56,220 nucleotides of DNA, taken from NCBI GenBank assembly GCA_964529715.1, contig CAZGXI010000035.1, positions 1 to 56,220 of the forward strand, given 5' to 3'. Shown here one piece after another: positions 23,806 through 32,127 of this stretch (the first letter of the stretch is position 1; every line of letters starts with the position of its first letter). The position numbers and the translations under genes are program-made. The notes under the pieces were generated by a model that did not search any database, had not been told where the DNA came from, and saw only the letters and a program-made list of their open reading frames with translations. The stretch comes from CAZGXI01 sp964529715 (GTDB lineage: Bacteria; Chloroflexota; Anaerolineae; Aggregatilineales; Ch27).

Positions 23806-24723
23806 TCACAGAGGGCAAGAAAGACGATCCAGCAACAGGGACTCGAAGCGCGGCGCGTCCACGCTCAAGGCTACCTGTGTGTTGGCGCGCAGGGTGTCTT
23901 TGGGAGCACGCATCACGGTCATGCCGGATGTGTGCAGCCCTGCTGTTTCCACGTCCACGCGCAACGGCCGGGTTTGCACCAGGTCCGGGCAAAAGACGGT
24001 CGCGGCTGCCAGGGGATCATGCATGGCGGTGGAAGACCGGCGCTTAAATTCGAGATACAGTTCCACCTGTCGCGCCACCGCGTCGTGGAACGGCGTCCCG
24101 CCGCGCCGGATGTGTGCCGCGCCCGCCGCGTCAATGTGCGTCTGCGTGGTCACATCCAGCGGGATCAGCATGATCGGCGCGCCGGAGGCGAATACCACGT
24201 GGGCAGCCTCCGGGTCGCAGCGGATGTTGTGTTCGGCGACGGCCAGGTGATAGCTTTCCGGCCCGCGCGCCGCGCCGCCCATGATCGTCAGGCCCGCCAG
24301 CGCCTTCGCCATGCCCGGCTCACGCAGCAACGCCAGCGCCACGTTCGTCAGCGGGCCGATGGCCAGCAGGTGAATCTGACCGGCGTTCGCCATCACTGTC
24401 TGCGCCAGGAAGTCTGCCGCGTGCCCGTCCGATGGCTTCAAGGCCCCATCACGCGGTTCGAGCAGCCCTTCGCCCTCGCGCCCCTCCCAGTAAACGGGCA
24501 CCCGGCCCAGAAGTGGCGTCCGCGCACCTGCCAGCACCGGCACGTCTGGGCCACCGTGCAGGTGGAGCAGTTTCAGCACCATGCGGGCACGCAAAGCCAC
24601 ATCGCCGTAGACGCAGGTCACGCCTTCCAGCGTCACCTCCGGCGACTGAAGCAGCAGCGCCAGCGCCACGCAGTCGTCCACGTCTGTGCCAATGTCGGTA
24701 TCCAGGATCACGCGAATGGGCAT
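23806..24723 (-). CDS. Inosine-uridine preferring nucleoside hydrolase
   Basis: The 305-residue cytosolic enzyme splits the N-glycosidic bond of nucleosides in purine/pyrimidine salvage. The N-terminal calcium-binding motif DTDIGTDVDD (residues 8-17) is diagnostic. AIGPLTNVALAL, IMGGAA and a late AVAEHNIRCDPEAAHVVF (the N-x-x-x-DPEAA substrate/calcium block) are all present, as is TSGMTV near the C-terminus. Length is typical (about 310). GGAGG precedes ATG 24723. It is monocistronic and divergent from rnhB. Base preference cannot be assigned. Confidence 0.95.
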   Translation of the reverse strand: MPIRVILDTDIGTDVDDCVALALLLQSPEVTLEGVTCVYGDVALRARMVLKLLHLHGGPDVPVLAGARTPLLGRVPVYWEGREGEGLLEPRDGALKPSDGHAADFLAQTVMANAGQIHLLAIGPLTNVALALLREPGMAKALAGLTIMGGAARGPESYHLAVAEHNIRCDPEAAHVVFASGAPIMLIPLDVTTQTHIDAAGAAHIRRGGTPFHDAVARQVELYLEFKRRSSTAMHDPLAAATVFCPDLVQTRPLRVDVETAGLHTSGMTVMRAPKDTLRANTQVALSVDAPRFESLLLDRLSCPL

Positions 24724-24882
24724 CTGTCTTTTCCTCCCAAACTCCCCGGCGGCGGGGAAACACGTCAGGCAGGCGTAGGGCGCGCGTCGAGGTTCGCGCC
24801 GCCGCGTATTGTATACTGCTTTAGGTCTGGAGGCGCATACCAGAATTGCCCCGTCGAGACAGGTAGAAAGTACACCGTTCGT

Positions 24883-24910
24883 TTGCCCGGCGGGCCAGAC
24901 GCGCTACAAT
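24883..24910 (+). promoter_or_regulatory. Candidate promoter of rnhB
   Basis: TTGCCC (24883-24888) and TACAAT (24905-24910) are spaced by 16 bases, 30 bases before the rnhB start codon. The 216-base divergent gap otherwise shows no gene. Confidence 0.55.
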
Positions 24911-24939
24911 TCAGCCCGTTTGCCAGAAGGGAGGCCCGC

Positions 24940-25569
24940 GTGATCACAACGGCGCCGTTGCGCCATGAACACGACCTGTATGCGCAGGGATTCCGCTGCG
25001 TGGCCGGGCTAGACGAGGCCGGGCGCGGCGCGTGGGCCGGGCCGGTGATGGCCGGGGCCGTTATCCTGCCGCTGGACCATCCCGACCTGGATTGCGCCCT
25101 CGCCGGAGTCAACGACTCCAAACTGCTCACGCCTCGCCGACGCACCTCGCTGGCCCGCTGCATTCAGGAAACAGCCCTGGCCTGGGCGGTCGGCAGCGCC
25201 AGCAGCGCCGAGATCGATATGCTGGGTATTGTCTCGGCCACGCGACTGGCGATGCGGCGCGCTCTGGACGGACTCGCCGTTTGTGCTGACTACCTGCTGA
25301 TCGACGCGCTGACTCTGCCGGACGTCAGCCTGCCGCAACTTCCGCTGATCAAGGGCGACCAGCGTTCATTAAGCATCGCCGCCGCCAGCATCCTCGCCAA
25401 AGTGACGCGGGATGCCCACATGACTGCCCTGCACGCGCGGTATCCCGCCTATGGTTTCGCCGGGCATAAAGGTTACGGCACGCCGCAGCACCGCGCCGCC
25501 CTGGATATGCACGGCCCTTGCCCAGAACACCGTCGCAGCTTCGCCATCGTTTCCCACCAGAAAGTGTGA
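24940..25569 (+). CDS. rnhB: Ribonuclease HII
   Basis: The 209-residue endonuclease cuts RNA in RNA:DNA hybrids and removes misincorporated ribonucleotides. GLDEAGRG (Asp25, Glu26), the third acidic strand YLLIDAL, and KGDQRSLSIAAASILAKVTRD are the classic motifs, followed by GFAGHKGYGTPQH. GTG 24940 was chosen because GGGAGG lies 7 bases upstream and the start precedes the family N-terminus by a normal margin. The frame happens to be open far upstream, antisense to the nucleoside hydrolase gene, which is not coding. The next gene follows after 5 bases. Confidence 0.96.
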   Translation: MITTAPLRHEHDLYAQGFRCVAGLDEAGRGAWAGPVMAGAVILPLDHPDLDCALAGVNDSKLLTPRRRTSLARCIQETALAWAVGSASSAEIDMLGIVSATRLAMRRALDGLAVCADYLLIDALTLPDVSLPQLPLIKGDQRSLSIAAASILAKVTRDAHMTALHARYPAYGFAGHKGYGTPQHRAALDMHGPCPEHRRSFAIVSHQKV

Positions 25570-25574
25570 CCCGG

Positions 25575-26396
25575 ATGAAATTCGCGCTCAACTACTCTCC
25601 CCAGGCTGCCGACCTGATCCGCTTCGGCCAGATTCCGTTGGATTACTACAAGTGTCCCGACTGGCCGGACCTGATCGACGCCGCCAGCGCACAGCTTCCC
25701 GTGTATGTTCACTTCGACCTCAAGGTCGGGGCCGGGTTCGATGATTCGGTCGATTGGGCCACTATCGAACGCCTGGCCACTCAGACCCAGACGCCCTACA
25801 TCAACCACCACATCGCGCCGCTGGCGAAGCACTTCCCCAACGTGCCGCCCGACGTGACCGACCGCGCCGCCGCCGAGCGCATCTTCCACCAGATCATGCG
25901 CGACGCAGAGGTGATCGCGGCGAAGTTCGGGCCGGAGCGCGTGATCGCGGAAAATGCACCCTATTACGCCAGCGATGGTGACATCATGCGCCCTGCCGCC
26001 CTGCCAGAAGTGATCAACTACGTGGTGGAAAAAACTGGCTGTGGCTTTTTGCTCGACATCTCCCACGCCCGTATCTCCGCGCGCACCCTGGGCATCGACG
26101 AGCGTGACTACCTGTCGATGCTGCCGGTCCACCGCCTGCGTGAACTGCATGTCACCGGGCTGCGCCTGGTGGATGGCCATCTGCGCGATCATCTGGCCCT
26201 GACCGACGAAGATTGGGCTATGGTTGAATGGGTGCTGGACCGCATCCGGCACGGCCAGTGGGCCGCGCCCTGGATCGTGGCATTCGAGTACGGCGGCGTC
26301 GGGCCGATCTTCGAGTGGCGCAGCGACCCTGCCGTGATTGCCGAGCAGGTCCCGCGTCTGTATGATCTGGTGCACGCTGTGCCGGTGTTCCCCTAG
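25575..26396 (+). CDS. DUF692/MNIO-like TIM-barrel protein
   Basis: The 273-residue protein resembles DUF692 proteins, now known as multinuclear non-heme iron oxidases that modify peptides (MbnB, ChrH relatives). Matching blocks are YINHHIAPL, RVIAENAPYY, TGCGFLLDISHARISAR (the LLD-x-x-H/N block), LRELHVTGLR followed by DGHLRDHLALTDEDW, and WIVAFEYGG. The His, Asp, Glu set is right for a di- or tri-iron site. No precursor peptide or DUF2063 partner is visible nearby, and the gene follows rnhB by 5 bases, so it may have a non-RiPP role. A xylose-isomerase-like TIM barrel is the alternative. ATG 25575 follows the rnhB stop. Confidence 0.72.
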   Translation: MKFALNYSPQAADLIRFGQIPLDYYKCPDWPDLIDAASAQLPVYVHFDLKVGAGFDDSVDWATIERLATQTQTPYINHHIAPLAKHFPNVPPDVTDRAAAERIFHQIMRDAEVIAAKFGPERVIAENAPYYASDGDIMRPAALPEVINYVVEKTGCGFLLDISHARISARTLGIDERDYLSMLPVHRLRELHVTGLRLVDGHLRDHLALTDEDWAMVEWVLDRIRHGQWAAPWIVAFEYGGVGPIFEWRSDPAVIAEQVPRLYDLVHAVPVFP

Positions 26397-26528
26397 CTCG
26401 CCCGGCATTTTAATGCCGGGCTATGGACGCAAAGTCCGCTGAAACGGACTGAAACGCAGATCAAGACAGGGGCCGTCAGTCCACTTCTGTGGACTTTACA
26501 TCCGTAGCCGGGGACTGAAGCCCCTGGC
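26397..26528 (+). repeat. Dispersed palindromic intergenic repeat, copy 3
   Basis: It begins with a hairpin (GCCCGGCATT...AATGCCGGGC, from 26400), continues with GCAAAGTCCGCTGAAACGGA and AGTCCACTTCTGTGGACT, and ends with GCCGGGGACTGAAGCCCCTG then GC. The order matches the copy at 9.7 kb. It fills nearly all of the gap between the DUF692-like and alpha/beta hydrolase genes and might also end transcription. Confidence 0.8.
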
Positions 26529-26566
26529 AGTTGAACGAACCTTGATTCACCAAAAGGAACAGGGCT

Positions 26567-27328
26567 ATGCCACTGGTTGACGTGAACACGGGCGCGCGCC
26601 TGCACTATGAGGATGTGGGGCAGGGCGAGCCATTGATCGCCATTCACGGGCTGTTGGGAACGGCTCGCCGTAACCTGGGCCGCGTGATCGACTGGCTGAG
26701 CGCCGATTACCGCGTGTTGGGCCTAACAATGCGTGGCTACGGCGAATCGATGCCCAAACCGCGTGATTTTCCGCCAAACTTTTATCACCGCGATGCAGAG
26801 GATGTGCTGGCTTTTATGGATGCCCTGAAGATCGAGCGGGCGCACCTGTTGGGCTTTTCCGACGGCGGCGAGATCACGCTGGTTTGCGTTGGCAAGCACC
26901 CGGAGCGGTTTCATTCGGCTATCACCTGGGGCGCGGTGGGGTACTTTGGCCCACGCCTGCTGGACGTGATCACCCGGCCCGATTACCCGGCGCGGCTGGC
27001 TCCCAGGCCGGAGGATATGTTCCTGCACGGCATCCCCAACGCCGAGGCGTTCGCGCAGGCCTGGATTGCGTCTGTGCGCGGCATGATCGACTCCGGCGGT
27101 GATGTGAGCCTGAGCCTGGCGGACAAGATCACCTGTCCGCTATTGCTGATGCTGGGCCGCCAGGACACCCTTAACCCTGAAGCCTATGGGCGCATGTTTG
27201 TTGAGCGAGCGCCGCGCGGGCGGCTGGAGATGTTCGACACCGGCCATGCCATCCACGAGCAGGACTGGGAGGGCTTCCGGCGTGTCGTCGGCAACTTTTT
27301 GAAATCGCTGAAAGAGCCATCCGCATGA
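26567..27328 (+). CDS. Alpha/beta hydrolase
   Basis: The 253-residue hydrolase-fold protein has the oxyanion region IAIHGLLG, the nucleophile elbow GFSDGG (Ser98), the acid in LGRQDTLNP (Asp200) and the catalytic histidine in DTGHAIHEQ (His227). It resembles valacyclovir-hydrolase/3-oxoadipate-lactonase-like esterases, but the substrate is not predictable. AAAGGAAC lies upstream of ATG 26567. The stop overlaps the start of the HAD gene (ATGA), so the two are co-translated. Confidence 0.9.
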   Translation: MPLVDVNTGARLHYEDVGQGEPLIAIHGLLGTARRNLGRVIDWLSADYRVLGLTMRGYGESMPKPRDFPPNFYHRDAEDVLAFMDALKIERAHLLGFSDGGEITLVCVGKHPERFHSAITWGAVGYFGPRLLDVITRPDYPARLAPRPEDMFLHGIPNAEAFAQAWIASVRGMIDSGGDVSLSLADKITCPLLLMLGRQDTLNPEAYGRMFVERAPRGRLEMFDTGHAIHEQDWEGFRRVVGNFLKSLKEPSA

Positions 27329-28014
27329 TCAGGGCGCTCGTCTTCGACTTCGATGGGCTGATCCTCGATACCGAGATGCCCGTCTTTGTTGCCTGGCAGG
27401 AAGTCTACCGGGCCTATGGCTGTACGCTGACTTTGGCCGCCTGGTCGGCGTGTCTGGGCAGCGGCGATCCTGCCGCGTTCGATCCTTATCTGCATCTAGA
27501 AGCCCAGTTGGGCCGCCCGGTGGATCGCGCGGCGGTGGATCGGCGGCAACACCCGCGCGAAATGGAATTGCTGGCCGCCCAGACCGTCTTGCCGGGCGTG
27601 GAAGCCTATCTGCGAGACGCCCGACGGCTTGGCCTCGGCCTGGCGGTAGCATCCAGTTCGCCGCACTCATGGGTCGATAGTCACCTGGACCGCTTGGGGC
27701 TGTTGCGCTGGTTTGATGTGGTGAAATGCGGCGAGGATGTGGCCGTCACCAAGCCCGCCCCAGACCTGTATCTGGCTGCTGTCGCAGCGTTGGGCGTGTT
27801 GCCGGCAGAAGCGATTGCGCTGGAAGATTCGCCCAACGGCATCTTGGCAGCCAGGCGGGCAGGCCTGTTTTGCGTGGCCGTGCCTAATCTGCTTACACGC
27901 CAGCTGGATACTTCCTACGCCGACCTGCGCCTGGACTCCCTGGCCGACCTGCCGCTGGAGGCGCTGTTGGCGCGGGTGGAGCAAAGTCGCCCGATTCGGG
28001 AATCAATCCCTTGA
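27325..28014 (+). CDS. HAD-superfamily phosphatase (beta-phosphoglucomutase-like)
   Basis: The 229-residue protein has motif I DFDGLILDTE (Asp8 nucleophile, Asp10 acid/base), motif II ASSSPHSW, motif III Lys in VTKPAPDLY and motif IV ALEDSPNGILAA, with a helical cap between residues 15 and 85. This is the subfamily of small sugar-phosphate phosphatases and mutases. It overlaps the upstream hydrolase by four bases. Its stop codon lies inside the -35 box of the downstream tRNA-Gly promoter. Confidence 0.9.
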   Translation: MIRALVFDFDGLILDTEMPVFVAWQEVYRAYGCTLTLAAWSACLGSGDPAAFDPYLHLEAQLGRPVDRAAVDRRQHPREMELLAAQTVLPGVEAYLRDARRLGLGLAVASSSPHSWVDSHLDRLGLLRWFDVVKCGEDVAVTKPAPDLYLAAVAALGVLPAEAIALEDSPNGILAARRAGLFCVAVPNLLTRQLDTSYADLRLDSLADLPLEALLARVEQSRPIRESIP

Positions 28015-28039
28015 CCAATCCGGCGCTCTTCGCTATACT
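28011..28039 (+). promoter_or_regulatory. Promoter of tRNA-Gly
   Basis: TTGACC (28011-28016) and TATACT (28034-28039) are spaced by 17 bases, and the tRNA starts at 28060. The -35 box overlaps the stop codon of the preceding HAD gene. Confidence 0.8.
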
Positions 28040-28059
28040 GATACACAGTACAGCGAACT

Positions 28060-28131
<72 letters not shown>

Positions 28132-28132
28132 C

Positions 28133-28163
28133 AGCCCATGACCAATCAGGTTGTGGGCTTTTT
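28133..28163 (+). terminator. Terminator of tRNA-Gly
   Basis: AGCCCATGACC (28133-28143) pairs with GGTTGTGGGCT (28149-28159) with two G-U pairs around an AATCA loop, followed by a run of five T residues. Confidence 0.85.
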
Positions 28164-28195
28164 GTTGCCCTCTCTAGCCTGTCCGGAGTGATCGG

Positions 28196-28771
28196 ATGCC
28201 CCGGCCTTGCTTCGACCATTTCCGTTTCATCGCGCCGTTGTATGACCGCTTCGCCAGCGTGTTGGAAATCGATATGCTGGCCGATTTGCTCGCCCTGCCT
28301 GTACCGGGCTTGTTGCTCGATGTGGGCGGCGGTACGGGGCGCGTGGCAGACCAATTGCGCGCACGCACCGGCGGTGTGGTGGTCGCCGACGCCTCGCGTG
28401 GGATGTTGCGCCAGACGCGCGCCAAAGAGAGCCTGCACGCCGTGAATGCCCTGGCCGAAGCATTGCCCTTCTCTAACGGGCAATTTGAGCGCATCCTGAT
28501 CGTGGACGCCTTCCACCACTTCCACGACCACGCCCAGGCTGTCCGGGAATTGTGGCGCGTACTCAAGCCGGGCGGTCGGCTGGTGATGGAAGAGCCGAAC
28601 ATTGAGCGTTCGCTGGTGAAGCTGGTGGCGTTTGGTGAAAAACTGCTGCTGATGCGCAGCCGTTTTTTCCCCGCCGAAATCATGCAGCAGATGTTCGAGC
28701 TTTACGGCGCGCAGGTGACGCTGAATCTGGATGACCCGCTGGAAATCCGGCTGATCGCAGATAAACCCTGA
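28196..28771 (+). CDS. Class I methyltransferase (Methyltransf_11)
   Basis: The 191-residue protein shows YDRFASVL near the start, motif I GLLLDVGGGTGRVADQL (about residues 39-55), VVVADASRGML, ILIVDAFHHFHD and LWRVLKPGGRLVMEEPN. These are the UbiE-like methyltransferase motifs. There is no signal peptide. The substrate is unknown. It starts at ATG 28196 directly after the tRNA-Gly terminator. Confidence 0.85.
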   Translation: MPRPCFDHFRFIAPLYDRFASVLEIDMLADLLALPVPGLLLDVGGGTGRVADQLRARTGGVVVADASRGMLRQTRAKESLHAVNALAEALPFSNGQFERILIVDAFHHFHDHAQAVRELWRVLKPGGRLVMEEPNIERSLVKLVAFGEKLLLMRSRFFPAEIMQQMFELYGAQVTLNLDDPLEIRLIADKP

Positions 28772-28918
28772 AATCCCCAATTCCTCTGTGCTCTGTGGCC
28801 GGTTGCGGTTCAACAGATTTGCAACCGGCGCGCCCACAGGTTCCCGGCAGGACGACTACCCAAAAACGAACGGGTGTGCTATCATAGGGGGTGGAACTGG
28901 GTTCGTCGGAGTTGCCCA

Positions 28919-29266
28919 ATGACTGATCTCGTGTTGGCACTCAACATAGGGCTGTTGATCGGGGTGATGGGTTGGGCGATCTACCGTCAACAGCAGGCAG
29001 GCACACCTCGCCGCTCCACCACCCGCCGGCGCAGTTCGTCTCGCTCTCAGACTCAGACGAAGAAAACATCCCGCCGCACAAGCCGCACTGGGAGCACAGC
29101 CGGATCGCGTCGGAAGGTTGCAGCATCATCCACCCGCAAGACCGCTACGCGCCGCAAGAGCACTGACCGCCCGGCGCGTCCCCGGAGCAGTGGGAGTTCT
29201 CGCAAGAAAAGCAGTCCCCAGACGCGGCGCACGTCGCGCGTCACCGGGCAGCAGCGGATGTTCTAA
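28919..29266 (+). CDS. Small membrane-anchored protein with a Lys/Arg/Ser/Thr-rich tail
   Basis: The 115-residue product has one N-terminal transmembrane helix (residues 3-22, LVLALNIGLLIGVMGWAIY). About 90 residues of low-complexity basic sequence follow, rich in S, T, R and K (TTRRRSSSRS, KKTSRRTSRT, SSRKKSSPQT). The tail resembles histone-H1-like or nucleic-acid-binding tails and would face the cytoplasm by the positive-inside rule. I do not recognise a family. It could tether DNA or RNA to the membrane, but this is conjecture. The ATG at 28919 lies just before the helix. Confidence 0.65.
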   Translation: MTDLVLALNIGLLIGVMGWAIYRQQQAGTPRRSTTRRRSSSRSQTQTKKTSRRTSRTGSTAGSRRKVAASSTRKTATRRKSTDRPARPRSSGSSRKKSSPQTRRTSRVTGQQRMF

Positions 29267-29295
29267 GTCGGGGTATCGTGGCCTTTAGGTCGTGC

Positions 29296-29919
29296 TTATG
29301 ACGCAGGCGCGGGCATGTCGTCGTAGGCGTAGCGCGGCACGATGCCCCAATCTTGCGGCGGCCAATAAATCACCCACGCCCGCCCAATGATTTCCTCGCG
29401 GTCAACCGGCCCGAAGACATGCGAATCGCGGCTGTTGTTGCGGTTGTCGCCCAGGACGAAATACTCGGTCGGGCCAAGTGTCCAGCTTCCCCGGTAGCGC
29501 GGCGAGGCGTTGATGTACGGCTCGTCGATCTCCACGCCGTTGACGAACACCTGCCCATCGTGGATTTCCACCGTCTCCCCCGGCAAGCCGATCACGCGCT
29601 TGATCAGGTCCTCCTCCTGCTCCGGCAGGTCCAGGATCACCACGTCGCCGCGCTGCGGCTCGCCGACAAAATAGGATACGCGGTCCACAATCAGCCATTC
29701 CCCGGTCTCGAAGTTGGGCTGCATACTGGCCCCCTCGACGATCCGGCGCTCGGTGAGCAGGTTTACCAGCGTATAAATGGCAATCACCAGCACGACCGTC
29801 TCCACAATCTCGCGCAGCATGGTGCGGCGGTGCAGGCGGGGCAACGGCAAAACAACCGGATTGACGACATCAGCCTCAGGGATGGTTGCGCTCACAGGGT
29901 TTTCACAAGACACCTTCAC
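29296..29919 (-). CDS. lepB: Signal peptidase I
   Basis: The 207-residue membrane peptidase removes signal peptides from exported proteins. One N-terminal helix (about residues 38-55) is followed by box B EGASMQP (catalytic Ser65), box C, box D GDVVILDLP...DLIKRVIGLPGE (catalytic Lys107) and box E GDNRNNSRDSH. GTG 29919 was selected for AAAGGAG nine bases upstream; an internal ATG (Met34) just before the membrane helix is an alternative. A good promoter lies upstream. Confidence 0.95.
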   Translation of the reverse strand: MKVSCENPVSATIPEADVVNPVVLPLPRLHRRTMLREIVETVVLVIAIYTLVNLLTERRIVEGASMQPNFETGEWLIVDRVSYFVGEPQRGDVVILDLPEQEEDLIKRVIGLPGETVEIHDGQVFVNGVEIDEPYINASPRYRGSWTLGPTEYFVLGDNRNNSRDSHVFGPVDREEIIGRAWVIYWPPQDWGIVPRYAYDDMPAPAS

Positions 29920-29955
29920 GCCCGAAAATCTCCTTTCCCAACGGACAAGTGGGCT

Positions 29956-29984
29956 ATTGTAGTGCACTTGTGGACGCGGGACAA
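29956..29984 (-). promoter_or_regulatory. Promoter of lepB
   Basis: On the minus strand TTGTCC (29979-29984) and TACAAT (29956-29961) are spaced by 17 bases, 37 bases before the chosen GTG. Confidence 0.65.
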
Positions 29985-30032
29985 TGTGACCAATGGCACA
30001 GACTCTGACTTCGGGCTGACTGAAAACGCAAC

Positions 30033-30935
30033 GTGCATCACTTCACCTTTTCTTTGCCCGCATGGGCACACCTGGACCACCCGATCCTGGCTTACGAACT
30101 GCGCAAGCTGCCGCCCTTTACGCTGTTGGGCAGCGACAGCAAGCTGCACGGCTTCGTCACGCTGGCCCTGCTGACCCTGGCCCTGACGCCCTGCGCGTGC
30201 ATGTGCGCCAACGGCCCGGCGCAGCTTCTTTTGATGGCGGTGGGCTGGCTGCCGCTGATCTGGGGCGCGCCGGTGATCAGCCGGGAGATCGAGGCGCGCA
30301 CCTGGGAAACACTGTGCGCCACGCCCTACGGCGCAGGCGAGATCGCGCTGGCGAAGCTGAGTGCGGTCGTCTACCAGCTGTCGCCGTCGCTGGGCGCGCT
30401 GCTGGCCGGCCAGGCGGCGCCGCTGATAGCTCTGACGCTGGCGCTGCTGTTCCCGATGTACAGTTTCGTTTCCTTTTCCACCGACAGCCTGACGCCGCCC
30501 CAGACGCTCACGCTCGAACCCCGGATCGACGGCGTCCTGTGGGTGACGTGGGGCGCGTTTGTCGTCCTGGCGCTGCTGGGCGTGCTGCTAGACTATCTGA
30601 CCAACGCCGCGTTGGGGGTGCTGGCGTCGCTGGTGGCGCGCAGCCGCAGCGCGGCCTATGCAACTGCCTTCGGGCTGCGGCTGGGGCTGAACGTGGGCTG
30701 GGTGCTCCTGGCGACGCTGGTCGCCTCTGCCGCCAGTGGGGAAAGCCAGAATCCGCTGGTGTTGCTGCTCGGATCGGCGGTTGTGGGATCGCCGGGCTGG
30801 GCGGTGTTCGCAGCCCAATCCCGACCCGGCGCGGCCATCCTCACCGGGCTGACGCTGTTCGCGGCGCAGGCGGGGCTGCTGGCATTGGTCCTTGGTGGGG
30901 TGGTGTGGCAGGCGGAACGGATGGAGCAGTTTTAG
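30033..30935 (+). CDS. ABC-2-type permease-like membrane protein
   Basis: The 300-residue protein has about six to seven hydrophobic helices. The loop GAPVISREIEARTWETLCATPYGAGEIALAKL matches the short cytoplasmic motif of ABC-2 permeases (S-x-E-x-E-x-x-T-W-E-x-L...P). No ATPase gene is adjacent, so its partner is elsewhere or it is an orphan. The start ATG 30033 lacks a strong ribosome site. An ATP-binding cassette export role is inferred from the motif only. Confidence 0.7.
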   Translation: MHHFTFSLPAWAHLDHPILAYELRKLPPFTLLGSDSKLHGFVTLALLTLALTPCACMCANGPAQLLLMAVGWLPLIWGAPVISREIEARTWETLCATPYGAGEIALAKLSAVVYQLSPSLGALLAGQAAPLIALTLALLFPMYSFVSFSTDSLTPPQTLTLEPRIDGVLWVTWGAFVVLALLGVLLDYLTNAALGVLASLVARSRSAAYATAFGLRLGLNVGWVLLATLVASAASGESQNPLVLLLGSAVVGSPGWAVFAAQSRPGAAILTGLTLFAAQAGLLALVLGGVVWQAERMEQF

Positions 30936-30942
30936 ATTTTCG

Positions 30943-30971
30943 TTGCATCCTGGGCGTTTCCTTGCAATAAT
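30943..30971 (+). promoter_or_regulatory. Candidate promoter of the histone-deacetylase-family gene
   Basis: TTGCAT (30943-30948) and AATAAT (30966-30971) are spaced by 17 bases, 35 bases before the start codon. Confidence 0.45.
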
Positions 30972-31005
30972 CGAGAAGTATTGTTCACTTAGCCGGAATT
31001 CTCCC

Positions 31006-32082
31006 GTGACGACTGCCTGCCTTTTTCATGCAGACCACCACCCGCACACCCTGGAAAACCACGTTGAGCACGCGGGCCGCCTGGAAACCACCGCTCAGGT
31101 ATTTAAGGACGTTGACATCTTGAGCCGGATGCGCGTGGTAGCCCCCCGGCCCGCCACCGAGGGCCAACTGCTGCGGGTGCATACCCGCAGCTATCTGAAT
31201 ACGCTCAAGTGGTGTGCACGCCAGCAGGACGTGACCTGGTTCGGGCAAGATACCTACGCGTTGCCCCAGTCCTACATGGTGGCGCGGGTGGCTGCTGGGG
31301 CTGCCCTGCGCGCCGTTGACTTGGTGATGACTGGGGAAGTAGATAACGCCCTGGTGATCGCGCGTCCGCCAGGCCATCATGCCCTGCCTGATACGGCGAT
31401 GGGCTTCTGCCTGCTGGGGAACGCGGCGCTGGCGGCCAAACACGCCCAGGCCGTCTACGGCGTGGAAAAGATCGTGATCATGGATTACGATGTGCATCAT
31501 GGCAACGGCACGCAAGACATTTTTTACGATGATCCCGGCGTGTTCTATATCTCCACGCACCAATCGCCGTTTTACCCCGGCACGGGCGCGGCCACCGAGA
31601 CCGGTCGTGGGGCCGGGCAGGGGACTACGCTGAACATCCCCATGCGTGCGGGCTACGGCGATGCGGCCTTCGCGCGCGTGTTCGAGCGGATCCTGTGGCC
31701 TGCCGTGCGCCTCTACGCGCCGCAATTGATCCTGGTCTCTGCCGGCTTCGACGCCCATTGGGCCGATCCACTCGGCGGGATGCTGCTGACCCTACCCGGC
31801 TTCGATCACCTGACGCGGGAGTTGATCCGCATGGCCGAAGAGTACTGCGCCGGGCGCATCATCTTCATCCTGGAGGGGGGATACAACCTGAGCGCCGTTG
31901 CACACGGCCTGCTCAATGTGGCTTACGCTCTGTTGGGCGACGCAACCGTAAGTGATCCCCTGGGCGCGCCCAGCGGCCTTAAGACTAGAAACGCCGCTGC
32001 GCTGCCGCCCATCGACGTGCTGCTGGACGGCATCACGGCCATTCATGGCTTCGACGGCGCACTGGCGAAACTGCACAAATAG
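31006..32082 (+). CDS. Histone-deacetylase-superfamily amidohydrolase
   Basis: The 358-residue zinc hydrolase belongs to the HDAC/acetylpolyamine amidohydrolase/AcuC superfamily. It has ARPPGHHA (tandem catalytic histidines), MDYDVHHGNGTQDIFY (zinc Asp/His), SAGFDAHWADPLGG (second zinc Asp) and EGGYNLSAVAHG. Bacterial members deacetylate small acetylated amines or acetyl-lysine, and the substrate here is not predictable. GTG 31006 precedes TTACLFHADHHPHTLENHVEH, the family's usual N-terminus (H..HPEHPER-like). Confidence 0.93.
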   Translation: MTTACLFHADHHPHTLENHVEHAGRLETTAQVFKDVDILSRMRVVAPRPATEGQLLRVHTRSYLNTLKWCARQQDVTWFGQDTYALPQSYMVARVAAGAALRAVDLVMTGEVDNALVIARPPGHHALPDTAMGFCLLGNAALAAKHAQAVYGVEKIVIMDYDVHHGNGTQDIFYDDPGVFYISTHQSPFYPGTGAATETGRGAGQGTTLNIPMRAGYGDAAFARVFERILWPAVRLYAPQLILVSAGFDAHWADPLGGMLLTLPGFDHLTRELIRMAEEYCAGRIIFILEGGYNLSAVAHGLLNVAYALLGDATVSDPLGAPSGLKTRNAAALPPIDVLLDGITAIHGFDGALAKLHK

Positions 32083-32098
32083 TCTTGTTGCCCCTGAT

Positions 32099-32127
32099 TT
32101 GACTCAATGATTGGCCCATGCTATAGT
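32099..32127 (+). promoter_or_regulatory. Promoter of the aap operon
   Basis: TTGACT (32099-32104) and TATAGT (32122-32127) are spaced by 17 bases, about 195 bases before the binding-protein start. The long leader holds a hairpin (CCCTGCC 32246-32252 with GGCAGGG 32262-32268) but no other recognisable element in the 241-base gap. Confidence 0.75.

Noticed and set aside
23932..24939. Upstream extension of the rnhB frame by about 336 codons
   Set aside because: The extension is antisense to the well-supported nucleoside hydrolase gene and has shadow-like composition. The RNase HII start at GTG 24940 has a good ribosome site.
25575..26396. A RiPP biosynthetic cluster around the DUF692-like gene
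   Set aside because: No short precursor gene, partner protein or exporter is visible within several kilobases, so only the single enzyme is reported.
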